Of a stretch of DNA of 64,000 bases, positions 28,459 to 39,934 are shown piece after piece. The notes under the pieces were generated by a model, which saw nothing but the letters and a program-made list of their open reading frames with translations, searched no databases and had not been told where the DNA came from. The first letter of the stretch is position 1, and each line of letters begins with the position of its first letter. Made by a program: the position numbers and the translations under genes. This stretch comes from Brevibacterium sp. XM4083 (GTDB lineage: Bacteria; Actinomycetota; Actinomycetes; Actinomycetales; Brevibacteriaceae): contig NZ_VFYR02000003.1 in the NCBI RefSeq assembly GCF_006489205.2, positions 179,462 through 243,461 of the forward strand, given 5' to 3'.

Positions 28459-30060
28459 TCAGCACTCGACGACGTTGACGGCCAATCCGCCGAGCGCGGT
28501 CTCCTTGTACTTCGAGGACATGTCGGCACCGGTCTGGCGCATCGTCTCGATGACCTCGTCGAGGCTGACCCGGTGCTGGCCGTCGCCCCACAGCGCCATC
28601 CGGGAGGCGTTGATCGCCTTGCCTGCGGCGATCGCGTTGCGTTCGATGCACGGCACCTGGACGAGCCCGGCGATCGGGTCGCAGGTCAATCCGAGGTTGT
28701 GCTCCATCGCGATCTCCGCGGCGTTCTCGACCTGCTCAGGGGTGCCGCCCATGACCGCGGCCAGTCCGCCGGCGGCCATCGACGAGGCGGATCCGACCTC
28801 GCCCTGGCAGCCCACCTCGGCGCCGGAGATCGAGGCCCGCTCCTTGTAGAGGACGCCGATCGCGGCGGCCGTGAGGAGGAACGTCATGATCGCGTCGTGC
28901 TTGGCGGCCTCTCCCCCGGCGGTCACCTCATCGACGTAGTTGAGCGCGTAGTGGAGCACGGCGGGGATGATGCCGGCCGCGCCGTTCGTCGGGGCGGTGA
29001 CGACCCGACCGCCCGAGGCGTTCTCCTCGTTGACGGCCATCGCGACGAGGTTGACCCACTCGAGGTAGAACTTCGGATCGCGGTCGGGATCCTCGGCCTT
29101 GAGCTTGAGGTACCAGTCGTGGGCACGTCGGCGCACCTTGAGCCCACCCGGCAGGTGACCCGACCGGTCGAGCGAGTTCGACGCGCACTCCTCCATGACG
29201 GAATAGATGTGGAGGAGGCCGTGACGGATCTCGTCCTCGTCGCGCATCGTCCGCTCGTTGGCGAGCATCACCTCGGCGATCGAGAGCTCATTGGTCCGGC
29301 ACTGCTCAAGGAGTTCGACGCCGGAGTGGAACGGGAAGGGCAGCTCCTCGCTCGCGGCTTCGAGTTCCGCGTCGACGACCGCCTCGGCGACGGCGAACTC
29401 CTGGTCCTCATCGGCATTCGACGGGTCATCGGGTTCGTCGTCGAACCCCTCGTCGGCGTCGTCGGCGTCCTCGACGTAGAGCGAATCGTCGGTGAGCGCC
29501 GCGACGTCCTCGTCGGCAGCCGCCTCGGCGAGCGCGGTCTCGGTGGACACGAGCGCCTCGGCGGCCTGCTCCTTCTCGACGAACTCGGTCTCCGAGGTGA
29601 CGAAGCCACCGCCGACGGAGTAGTAGGTCTCCTCGGCCAGGGTCGCACCCGCCTCGTCGAAGACGGCGAGCGTGAGCGCGTTCGTGTGACGCGGCAGCAC
29701 GGTCAGCGGGCGTTTGACCATGTCAGCCTCGGTGAACTCGAGTTCGACCCCATTGCCGGTCGCGTCGCCGAGGATGATCTCACCGGTCTCGGCCATGCGG
29801 GTGCGGCGGGCGGTGAGCTCGTTGCCGTCGACGGCGTCGGGGCGGCAGCCCTCAAGGCCGAGGAGGATCGCGTCGAAGGTGCCGTGGCCGGCGCCGGTCG
29901 CGGCGAGCGAGCCGAAGACGTCGACGCGCAGGCTCGCGACGGAGTCGAGGTCATCGCCGATGAGATCGAGGAAGCTCACGGCCGCGCGCATCGGGCCGAC
30001 GGTGTGCGAACTCGAGGGGCCGATGCCGACGGTGAAGAGATCGAAGACGCTCAGTGGCAT
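28459..30060 (-). CDS. sdaA: L-serine ammonia-lyase (iron-sulfur, single chain) with acidic insertion
   Basis: A 533-residue enzyme; single-chain SdaA is usually about 455-470. N-terminal part: [24 protein letters not shown]. The C-terminal part carries the cluster cysteines in [16 protein letters not shown] and [16 protein letters not shown]. It deaminates serine to pyruvate. Residues about 160-239 are an Asp/Glu/Ala-rich insertion ([16 protein letters not shown]) between the two conserved regions, encoded with two reversed GCCGAGGCGG copies (29379, 29520). Start ATG 30060 directly begins the family sequence. Placed last in gcvP-T-H-sdaA, it would drain glycine-derived serine to pyruvate. 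Confidence 0.95.
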   Translation of the reverse strand: MPLSVFDLFTVGIGPSSSHTVGPMRAAVSFLDLIGDDLDSVASLRVDVFGSLAATGAGHGTFDAILLGLEGCRPDAVDGNELTARRTRMAETGEIILGDATGNGVELEFTEADMVKRPLTVLPRHTNALTLAVFDEAGATLAEETYYSVGGGFVTSETEFVEKEQAAEALVSTETALAEAAADEDVAALTDDSLYVEDADDADEGFDDEPDDPSNADEDQEFAVAEAVVDAELEAASEELPFPFHSGVELLEQCRTNELSIAEVMLANERTMRDEDEIRHGLLHIYSVMEECASNSLDRSGHLPGGLKVRRRAHDWYLKLKAEDPDRDPKFYLEWVNLVAMAVNEENASGGRVVTAPTNGAAGIIPAVLHYALNYVDEVTAGGEAAKHDAIMTFLLTAAAIGVLYKERASISGAEVGCQGEVGSASSMAAGGLAAVMGGTPEQVENAAEIAMEHNLGLTCDPIAGLVQVPCIERNAIAAGKAINASRMALWGDGQHRVSLDEVIETMRQTGADMSSKYKETALGGLAVNVVEC

Positions 30061-30154
30061 GGTGGGTCCACCGTTTCTTGAGGAGGGAGCATTCGTGACA
30101 GGGAAGAAGGAGCGGGATGACGGGGTGAGGGGAGGGCGTTTCGGACAGACGACA

Positions 30155-30194
30155 GGGTCGGTCCCATCCGGACTTCTTCGGATATGACCGACCC
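30155..30194 (-). terminator. Hairpin between gcvH and sdaA
   Basis: GGGTCGGTC (30155-30163) pairs with GACCGACCC (30186-30194), with an inner ATCCG/CGGAT pair. In the gcvH-sdaA gap it may partly terminate, so that sdaA is made at a different level, or protect the gcv message. Confidence 0.5.
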
Positions 30195-30260
30195 CGTCGG
30201 TATGTCGCACTGCTGAGCCACCAACGCCGTCACCAGCGACGACGAGGCGGCGAGAACGCG

Positions 30261-30659
30261 TTACAGGGAGTTGTTCTTCGCGTAGCTGTCGGCGTCCATG
30301 ACGACGCCGACCTCGTCGACGTTGACCTCGAAGAGCCAGCCCTCGCCGTAGGGATCGGAGTTGACGAGACCCGGGGAGTCGAGGACCTTCTCGTTGATCG
30401 AGGTGACCTCGCCGCCGACGGGCGAGTAGAGGTCGGAGACCGACTTCGTCGACTCGACCTCACCACAGGTCTCTCCGGCCTTGACGCCGTCACCGACGCT
30501 CGGCAGGTTGAGGTAGACGACCTCGCCGAGGGCGTCGGCGGCCACCGCGGTGATGCCGATCTTCACGGTCTGTCCGGCGATCGTGTCGGGACCCTGGTTG
30601 ACCCATTCGTGTTCGGCGGAGTAGGAGAAGTCCTTCGGAAGTGCTGGCAGATCAGCCAT
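30261..30659 (-). CDS. gcvH: Glycine cleavage system H protein
   Basis: A 132-residue lipoyl carrier. [10 protein letters not shown] opens the family core, and the lipoylated lysine lies in [15 protein letters not shown], followed by the usual [16 protein letters not shown] shuttles the aminomethyl group between P, T and L proteins. AAGGGA precedes the ATG. The gene follows gcvT by 92 bp in the same direction. Confidence 0.97.
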   Translation of the reverse strand: MADLPALPKDFSYSAEHEWVNQGPDTIAGQTVKIGITAVAADALGEVVYLNLPSVGDGVKAGETCGEVESTKSVSDLYSPVGGEVTSINEKVLDSPGLVNSDPYGEGWLFEVNVDEVGVVMDADSYAKNNSL

Positions 30660-30751
30660 GATCTTCCCTTTCTGCTGTGGGACAGCGGTTGTGGCGAGCA
30701 GGTGTGACCAGTGTACGAGTCATCGGGACAAGTCTCACTGGTCGATAAGCA

Positions 30752-31980
30752 TCAGTTTCCCGAACGCTTGTAGAACGGCAGTTCGACCACGGTGAAATCG
30801 TGCGACTTGCCCCGGATGTCCACGGCCACCTCGGTGCCGGGAGCACTGAGCTCACGGTCGACGAACGCGAGCGCGATGGGATGGCCGAGCGTCGGCGAGG
30901 GCTGCCCCGAGGTCACGACACCCACCTCCGCGCCGTCGGAGATGATCGCCGACCCCGACCGCGCGGCACGCCTGCCGTCTGAGACGAGCCCGACGAGGAC
31001 ACGGCTGGGTTCGGTCTCCCCGAGCGCGGCGAGTGCCTCGCGGGCGACGAATTCGTCCTTGGACGTGAAGCCGATCATCCGGCCGAGTTCGACGTCGAAC
31101 GGCGTCGTCGTGAGCGTCAGCTCGTTGCCGTAGAGCGGCATGCCCGCTTCCAGGCGGAGCGAATCGCGGGCGGCGAGGCCCGCGGGCACGAGCCCGTGGC
31201 CGGCACCGGCGGTCATCAGTGTGTCCCACAGGCGGGTCGCGGCGATGTTCGGGACGTAGAGCTCGAACCCGTCCTCGCCGGTGTAACCGGTGCGGGCGAG
31301 CACGAGGTCGATGCCGGCGATCGTGATCGGCATCCACGCGTAGTACCCGAGTTCGGCCACGGCCTCTCCGACCGTGCGGGTCTCGGCGTCATCGGCTGCA
31401 TCCGCCGAGGTGGTCCGCGGTCCGAAGGTTCCGTCGGCACCCTTGTCGAGGGCGGTGAGGATGATGTCCTGCGAATTCGGTCCCTGCACGGCGATGAGGG
31501 AGGTGTCCCCGGATTCGTCGGCCATGCGCACATCCGCGCCGGGCTCGACCTCGGTGAGGAACGTCTCGAGACGCTCGGTGAGCGCGGCGACGACGACCGG
31601 CGTGTTCGAGGCGTTGGGGACGATGAGGAACTCCTCCTCACCGATCCGGTAGGTGATGAGGTCGTCGAGGAGGTACCCCTCCGCGTTGACGATGACCCCG
31701 TACTTCGCCTTGCCGACCTTCATCGTCGAGTACTTCGCGACGAGCGCGTAGTCGAGGAAGGCCGCGGCACCGGCACCGGTGACCCGCACCTCGCCCATGT
31801 GGGAGAGGTCGAAGATGCCCGCCGCTTCGCGCACAGCGCGGTGCTCGGCGAGTTCGGAGCCGTACTTCAAGGGCATGTCCCAGCCGCCGAAGTCGGTGAA
31901 GCTCGCGCCCAGCTTCGCATGCGCATCGTGCAGCGGCGTCTCCTTGATCTGGCCGGCTGCCTGGGTGTGCGTCTCTGTCA

Positions 31981-31981
<1 letters not shown>
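30752..31981 (-). CDS. gcvT: Aminomethyltransferase (glycine cleavage T protein)
   Basis: A 409-residue protein, a little longer than the usual 365-375. KETPLHDAHAKLGASFTDFGGWDMPLKYGS is the family start; GYTGEDGFELYVP and LAARDSLRLEAGMPLYGNEL belong to the folate-binding core. It releases ammonia and moves the methylene to tetrahydrofolate. Extra residues are in an acidic Ala/Asp-rich loop around ADAADDAETRT, encoded near a GCCGAGGTGG copy (31404). The ATG overlaps the gcvP stop as TGATG, so translation is coupled. Confidence 0.96.
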
Positions 31982-34914
<2,933 letters not shown>

Positions 34915-34950
34915 GGCCGTTCTGGTCCTTCGGTCCGGCGCCCTCCGGTG

Positions 34951-34981
34951 GGAGGACGCACTCAGCGGTGCAGAGTCCTCC
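34951..34981 (-). promoter_or_regulatory. Hairpin between glycine aptamer and gcvP
   Basis: GGAGGAC/GTCCTCC (34951-34957, 34975-34981) with inner GCAC/GTGC forms a strong stem around TCAGCG, 37 bp from the gcvP start. It may be the expression platform of the riboswitch, acting at termination or ribosome access. Confidence 0.5.
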
Positions 34982-35066
34982 CCGATCTGTCGGATCTCCT
35001 CTGCAGCGACGCGCTCGCGGGGTGCGCGGCAGCGTGCGGCAGTCCTCCAGATATGCCTGCATTCGG

Positions 35067-35157
35067 TGGTACTGGGCCTGAGAGTTTCCCGGGGAGGGAA
35101 TTGCACCTACGGCGCTGCCCTGGCGAGTTCCTTGCGGACCTCCGGCAGCTCTCCCAC
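35067..35157 (-). ncRNA. Glycine riboswitch aptamer upstream of gcvP
   Basis: Read on the minus strand, the leader contains GGGAGAG, then GCCGTAGGTGCAA, then CCCCGGGAAACTCTCAGGCCC. These correspond in order to the conserved glycine-aptamer blocks (GGAGAG; GCCGAAGG.GCAA; CCGG.AACTCTCAGGC), the outer CTCTC pairing with GAGAG. I see only one clear aptamer; the following 150 bases do not show a second full set. Position ahead of gcvPTH matches the known role, turning on glycine cleavage when glycine is abundant. Confidence 0.9.
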
Positions 35158-35193
35158 GTCATGTCGTAACGGCGTATGAAATTGTCCGCACCC

Positions 35194-35199
35194 ATTGTA
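35194..35199 (-). promoter_or_regulatory. Candidate -10 box TACAAT for the gcv operon
   Basis: TACAAT on the complement lies about 37 bases before the aptamer's first conserved block, suitable for a transcript starting near 35187. The -35 region is poor. Confidence 0.4.
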
Positions 35200-35366
35200 T
35201 GACCCGGAGCACGCGGCGACAACCGGGGTGCGTGCTCGTGGCAGCGCCCACCCGCCCCAGCCGTCCCCCACGCCCGCCCATCCGCACGACGGCGTAGGCC
35301 CCTGGCAACCCGCAGGGTGCTCTGAGCCGCCGTGCCGGCACGCAGACCACCCCGCAGATGGACGGG

Positions 35367-36689
35367 TCAGACCTCGCCGAGGTCCTTGCCCTTCGTCTCG
35401 GGCAGGAGCGCGACCGCGATGATCGTGGCCAGGCACAGGAGGATGACCCAGCCGCTCGAGAGCCACCGGAGGTCGAGGGAGTTGAAGAGCCCGTTGAGGT
35501 AGGGTGCGGTGCCCCCGAAGACGGCGACGGACACGGAGTACGCGAAGCCGATCCCCTGCGTGCGGACCTTCGTCGGGAACGCTTCGGACAGCACCGCTGA
35601 GAGCAGGGCTCCGGCCATCGACACGATGAGCAGGGCGATCGCCGAAGCGGCGAAGAGCGTCCATCCCGCCGAGGTGATCATGCCCATGAGCGGGTACTGG
35701 AGGACCGCCATGAGGACTCCGAATCCGATGAGCACCGGACGCCTGCCGATCCGGTCGGACAGCGAACCCCAGAACGGCAGTGAGACGAGCGCGATGGCCT
35801 GCGCCCCGACCGTCGCCCAATAGGCCGCCTGCGGATCCATGCCGCGCTCGGTGATCGCGAGCGTCGAGGCGTAGGACGACCATGTGTAGTGGGCGGCGGT
35901 GATGCCGGAGGTCATGAGGACGACGAGGATGATCGCCCGGGTCACGCGCCCGCGATCGAGCGGAGCCGCCTCGGTGACGGAATGACCGGCGGCCCCCTCA
36001 CCGGCACCCGCCTCGCCGGCATCTGCGGCCGCGAAGACGTCGCTTTCGATCATGCCGCGCCGCATGTAGAGGGCGACGAGGGCGAGCAGCGCGCCGAGGG
36101 CGAAGGGGATCCGCCACGCCCACTCGGACACGGCCGCCTCGGTGAAGAGGTTGGTCACGGCTCCGCCGACGGTGTAGGCGAGGACGGAGCCGCCGAAGAT
36201 CGCGATGAACACGATGCTGCCCCAGCGGCCGCGGCGGTGGGCCGGGGCGATCTCGGCGATGTAGGAGTTCGCCGTCGCCGACTCCCCGCCGTGGGCGAAG
36301 CCCTGGGCGACGCGCACGAGGAGGAGGACGAAGGAGGCTGCGGCGCCGATCTGCGCGTACCCGGGCATGACGGCGATGATGAGCGATCCCGCGGCCATGA
36401 TGAGCATCGTCGTGATGAGGACGAACTTGCGCCCCTTGCGGTCGGCGATGCGTCCGAAGACGATCCCGCCGAGGGGGCGCATGAGGAAGCCGACGGCGAA
36501 GACGCCGAGGGTCGCGAGCACCGCCGAGACGCTGTCCTCGCTGTTGAACATCGCGGCGGCGATGAACGGCGTGAAGACCGCGTAGGCGCTCCACTCGTAC
36601 CATTCGAGGATGTTGCCGACGGTGCTCGCCGCCACGGATTTCCTCTTCTCGCGCAGGGACACCGTCGTCCCCGCCATCTGTGCGGTCAT
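35367..36689 (-). CDS. MFS transporter of the metabolite:H+ symporter (MHS) type
   Basis: A 440-residue carrier with twelve hydrophobic segments. Its start resembles proline/betaine or shikimate carriers (AASTVGNILEWYEWSAYAVFTPF), with the MFS loop motif GRIADRKGRKFVLI and its repeat GSLSDRIGRRPVLIG. It should import organic acids or osmolytes by proton symport. A short Ala/Gly/Glu-rich insert (DAGEAGAGEGAAGHS) is in the central loop. GGAAGGA precedes ATG 36689. It follows the acyl-CoA operon by 106 bp in the same direction and may carry that pathway's substrate. The stop codon sits beside a GACCTC-GCC-GAGGTC hairpin (35370-35384). Confidence 0.9.
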   Translation of the reverse strand: MTAQMAGTTVSLREKRKSVAASTVGNILEWYEWSAYAVFTPFIAAAMFNSEDSVSAVLATLGVFAVGFLMRPLGGIVFGRIADRKGRKFVLITTMLIMAAGSLIIAVMPGYAQIGAAASFVLLLVRVAQGFAHGGESATANSYIAEIAPAHRRGRWGSIVFIAIFGGSVLAYTVGGAVTNLFTEAAVSEWAWRIPFALGALLALVALYMRRGMIESDVFAAADAGEAGAGEGAAGHSVTEAAPLDRGRVTRAIILVVLMTSGITAAHYTWSSYASTLAITERGMDPQAAYWATVGAQAIALVSLPFWGSLSDRIGRRPVLIGFGVLMAVLQYPLMGMITSAGWTLFAASAIALLIVSMAGALLSAVLSEAFPTKVRTQGIGFAYSVSVAVFGGTAPYLNGLFNSLDLRWLSSGWVILLCLATIIAVALLPETKGKDLGEV

Positions 36690-36795
36690 GTCTGTCCTTC
36701 CAATGGGTGTTCGGGCGCGAAGGGTCGCCGAGGTGGCACTCCGCAGATCTGGTGCGGGGGGGCGTCGGAATGGTGAGGCTGCGGTGGGGCGCGGG

Positions 36796-37878
36796 CTACG
36801 TCAGCGTCGCCGCCACCTCCGATGCCGCGTCGAGGAGGGCGGGCACCCCGTGTTCGAGCGTGCCCGTGAAGTCACCGGCGGCCGGGGCCTCACCGGCGAG
36901 CCAGCGCGTGTAGATCGCCTCGGAGAAGATCGCCGCCTTCCACAGGGCGAGTGCCTGGTACCACGGCAGGCTCGTGAGATCGAGACCCGTGAGGTCCCGA
37001 TAGCGCGCCGTGAGGTCGGCCCGCGAGGGGAATCCGGGCTGCCCGGTCACCGGGGTGAGGTCCATGACCGTGCGCGGATGCCGCCCGTCGGAGTACGTTG
37101 CGAGGAAGTACCCGAGATCGGCGAGCGGGTCGCCGAGCGTCGACATCTCCCAGTCGAGGATCGCCGCGACGGCGACCGGCGCCTGGGCCGCGATCATCGC
37201 GTTGCCCGCCCGGTAGTCGCCGTGGACGACGGAATGACGCTGCGTGTCCGGTCGGTTCGCCTCGAGCCAGGCGCCGAGGCGGCCGACCGCGGGCAGCGAC
37301 CGCCGGGTGTTCTTCTCCCACAGGGAGGAGAAGAGCGCGACCTGTCTCTCGAGGTAGCCCTCGGGTCGGCCGAGGGCGGCGACCGCGGGGACCGTGACAT
37401 CGACGTCGTGGAGGGCCGCCAGCTGGTCGATGAGCGCCTCGCCGAATCGGCGGCGCTGGTCCGGGTTCTCGAGCACCGCCGGCCGGGTGTCGGTGACGAC
37501 GGTCCCGGGCACGAAGTCCATGAGGTAGAACGGCACGCCGAGGACGGATTCGTCCTCACAGACGTCGACGATCGTCGGCACCGCGATCCCCTGCCCGCCG
37601 AGCACGGTCTGGATCCTCGCCTCGCGGACCATGTCATGGGTCGAGCGCGGGATCGGCGGCCGCGGTCCACGGCGGAGCACGATGTCGACGTCGTCGCGGC
37701 GGATCCGGAACGTCACGTTCGACTGGCCCTCCCCGATTCGCTCCCACCGCACGGGCCCGGTGCCGATGCCGCGCGCATCGAGGTGGTCGGTGACCGAGTC
37801 GAGAACGAGCAGCGGCGGGACGTCGAGTGCGGCGGCCTGGGCCGAGGTCTCGACGACATCGACGAGCTGCGCGGTCAT
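36796..37878 (-). CDS. APH-family phosphotransferase paired with acyl-CoA dehydrogenase
   Basis: A 360-residue kinase-fold protein: ERIGEGQSNVTFRIRRDDVDIVLRRGP (nucleotide loop), HGDYRAGNAMI (catalytic loop Asp) and ILDWEMSTLGDPLADLGYFLATY (metal-binding Asp). This DWE-STLGDP form is typical of the kinases that accompany ACAD10/11 dehydrogenases and phosphorylate 4-hydroxyacyl-CoAs, rather than antibiotic kinases. It overlaps the ACAD gene by ATGA (37875-37878), so the two products probably work together. Confidence 0.9.
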   Translation of the reverse strand: MTAQLVDVVETSAQAAALDVPPLLVLDSVTDHLDARGIGTGPVRWERIGEGQSNVTFRIRRDDVDIVLRRGPRPPIPRSTHDMVREARIQTVLGGQGIAVPTIVDVCEDESVLGVPFYLMDFVPGTVVTDTRPAVLENPDQRRRFGEALIDQLAALHDVDVTVPAVAALGRPEGYLERQVALFSSLWEKNTRRSLPAVGRLGAWLEANRPDTQRHSVVHGDYRAGNAMIAAQAPVAVAAILDWEMSTLGDPLADLGYFLATYSDGRHPRTVMDLTPVTGQPGFPSRADLTARYRDLTGLDLTSLPWYQALALWKAAIFSEAIYTRWLAGEAPAAGDFTGTLEHGVPALLDAASEVAATLT

Positions 37879-39158
37879 CGTGCGACCTCCGGACCGGCGA
37901 CGAGGTCCTGGCGCGGGGCGCCGGCGGCGACCTCCCGGCGCCGCCGTGAGGAGGCGCGGCGGGAGATCGCGAACTTGTGCGTCTCGGTCGACCCGTCGTA
38001 GATCCGGAACGGGCGCACCTCATTGAGGTATTGGATGAGCGGGAGTTCGTCGGAGACCCCGTCCCCGCCGGTCAGCTGCACAGCCCGGTCGATGACCCGG
38101 TAGACGGCTTCGGAGCAGTAGACCTTCGCGATCGACGACAGCGAGTTCGCCTCGGCCTGGTCGCCCTCGAGGACGAGGGCGGTCTTCGAGATCATCGCGT
38201 CCGCGGTCTCGATGTCGATGACCGACTGTGCGATGAGCTCCTGGGCGAGCCCCTGGCGGGCGAGGATGTCGCCGAACACCTCCCGGTGCTCCGCCCGGTC
38301 GAGGGCGATGTCGAGGGCGCGCCTTGCCAGGCCAAGCCAGCGCATGCAGTGGGTCAGACGCGCCGGGGCGAGGCGGACCTGCGCATACGCGAAGCCCTTG
38401 CCCGGTTCGCCGAGGACGGCGGAGGACGGCACCCGCACACCCTCGAAGCGGACATAGGGGTGCCCGCCGGCGATCGTGCGATCGACGGTGCGGATCGACC
38501 GTCCGACCTCGACGCCGGGGGTGTCGCGGTCGACGAGGAACATCGTCGCCGCCTGCCCGCGCCGCTCCTGGGCGGAACCGGACCCGGCGACTGCCTCGGC
38601 GGGGGTGCCTCCAGTCGGCGAATCGGGGTCGGTGACGGCCATGACGATGAAGAAGCCGGACACCTCGGCCCCGGAGATGAACCGCTTGTCGCCGGTGATC
38701 ACCCAGTCGTCACCGTCTCTCACCGCCCGGGTCGACAGGGCCGAGGGATCGGACCCGGCACCGGGATGGGGTTCGGTCATCGCGAAACTCGAACGGATGT
38801 CTCCGGTCGCGAGCGGGCGCAGGTACCGCTCCTTCTGCGCGGACGTGCCGATGCGGGCGAGCATGTGCATGTTGCCCTCGTCGGGGGCCATGCAGCCGAG
38901 CACGGCGGGACCGATCGGCGAGTACCCGGCTTCCTGGAAGATCGGCGACCAGTGCTCGATCGGCACTCCCTGGCCGCCCCATTCGGTCGGCACATGCGGG
39001 GCGAAGACCCCGGCGGCCTTGGCCTGTGCCTGCAGGTCGGAAAGCACCTCCTCGGCGAGGTAGACGCCGGGTCGCGGTTCGGCGGGGATGACGACGTCGC
39101 GGATGAAGTCCCGTGTGCGCACCCGCAGCTCTTCGACGTCCGGGGGCAGCGCGCTCAT
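37875..39158 (-). CDS. Acyl-CoA dehydrogenase family protein, ACAD11-like
   Basis: A 427-residue flavoprotein: RDFIRDVVIPAEPRPG, SFAMTEPHPGAGSDPS (FAD-binding), FISGAEVSGFFIVMAV and the closing VYRVIDRAVQLTGGDGVSDELPL. The usual catalytic Glu segment (YEGTSEI) reads IYDGSTETHKFAISRR, with Asp in place, as in ACAD10/11-type enzymes that eliminate phosphate from 4-phosphoacyl-CoA. The translational overlap with the kinase gene supports that reading. Start ATG 39158 overlaps the SDR stop (ATGA). A Gly/Ala-rich loop (GGTPAEAVAGSGSAQ) is inserted mid-protein. Confidence 0.9.
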   Translation of the reverse strand: MSALPPDVEELRVRTRDFIRDVVIPAEPRPGVYLAEEVLSDLQAQAKAAGVFAPHVPTEWGGQGVPIEHWSPIFQEAGYSPIGPAVLGCMAPDEGNMHMLARIGTSAQKERYLRPLATGDIRSSFAMTEPHPGAGSDPSALSTRAVRDGDDWVITGDKRFISGAEVSGFFIVMAVTDPDSPTGGTPAEAVAGSGSAQERRGQAATMFLVDRDTPGVEVGRSIRTVDRTIAGGHPYVRFEGVRVPSSAVLGEPGKGFAYAQVRLAPARLTHCMRWLGLARRALDIALDRAEHREVFGDILARQGLAQELIAQSVIDIETADAMISKTALVLEGDQAEANSLSSIAKVYCSEAVYRVIDRAVQLTGGDGVSDELPLIQYLNEVRPFRIYDGSTETHKFAISRRASSRRRREVAAGAPRQDLVAGPEVAR

Positions 39159-39934
39159 GCCGTTCCCCCTGCCGTGACGAGTCCGCCGTCGGCGGTGAGC
39201 ACCTGGGCGGTGATCCAGTTGGCGTCGGCGGAGGCGAGATAGGCGACGGCTGCGCCGATGTCCTCGGGTGTGCCGAGGCGACCGGCGGGATAGGTCTGGG
39301 CGACCTCGGCTTCGCGGCCTTCGTAGAGGGCGGCAGCGAACTGGGTCTTGACGACGGCCGGGGCCACGGCGTTGACGCGGATGTCGGGACCGAGTTCGAC
39401 GGCGAGAGTCTGGGTGAGATGGGAGACCGCGGCCTTCGAGACCCCGTAGAACCCGATGCCGGGGCTCGGGACGATTCCGGCGACCGATGAGATGCTGACG
39501 ATCCGGCCCCTGTTCTCCCGGAAGTGCAGTGCGGGGTGGTGGACGGCGCCCTGCACCCAGGCCAGGGTGCCGATGACGTTGACGTCGAGGATCTTCCGCG
39601 CCGCGTCGAGGTCGATGTCGATCGTCGGCCCGTAGACGGGGTTGATGCCGACGTTGGTGACGAGGACGTCGAGGCGGCCGAAGCGCTCGGCGATCGTGTC
39701 GAAGACCTCCGCCCGGTGGGCCGGGTCGTCGGACTTCCCGGCGATGCCGACCGCAGTGCCTTCCGGGAAGGCGGCGACCGCCTCGGCGAGGGGGTCCGGT
39801 TTGCGGGCGGTGAGGACGACGGTTGCGCCTTCGGCGGCCAGGCGCTGCGCGATGCCGAGTCCGATGCCGCGGCTGGCTCCGGTGACGAGCGCGACCTCAC
39901 CGTCGAATCGGCGGCCGCTCGTGGGTTCGGTCAT
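39155..39934 (-). CDS. SDR family oxidoreductase
   Basis: A 259-residue short-chain dehydrogenase: VALVTGASRGIGLGIA (cofactor loop), VTNVGINPVYG (NNAG equivalent), SISSVAGIVPSPGIGFYGVSKAAVSHLTQTLA (Ser and YxxxK). Closest in feel to FabG or 3-hydroxyacyl-CoA dehydrogenases, so it may oxidise the hydroxyacyl intermediate of the operon. ATG 39934 overlaps the ligase stop by 4 bp. Confidence 0.92.
   Translation of the reverse strand: MTEPTSGRRFDGEVALVTGASRGIGLGIAQRLAAEGATVVLTARKPDPLAEAVAAFPEGTAVGIAGKSDDPAHRAEVFDTIAERFGRLDVLVTNVGINPVYGPTIDIDLDAARKILDVNVIGTLAWVQGAVHHPALHFRENRGRIVSISSVAGIVPSPGIGFYGVSKAAVSHLTQTLAVELGPDIRVNAVAPAVVKTQFAAALYEGREAEVAQTYPAGRLGTPEDIGAAVAYLASADANWITAQVLTADGGLVTAGGTA

Noticed and set aside
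34915..35066. Second glycine aptamer between the first and gcvP
   Set aside because: I could not find the ordered GGAGAG, GCCGAAGG and CTCTCAGGC blocks a second time. Only a strong hairpin is visible.
36796..37878. Aminoglycoside resistance kinase
   Set aside because: The APH fold is present, but the DWEMSTLGDP motif and the 4-bp overlap with an ACAD gene place it with acyl-CoA metabolism.
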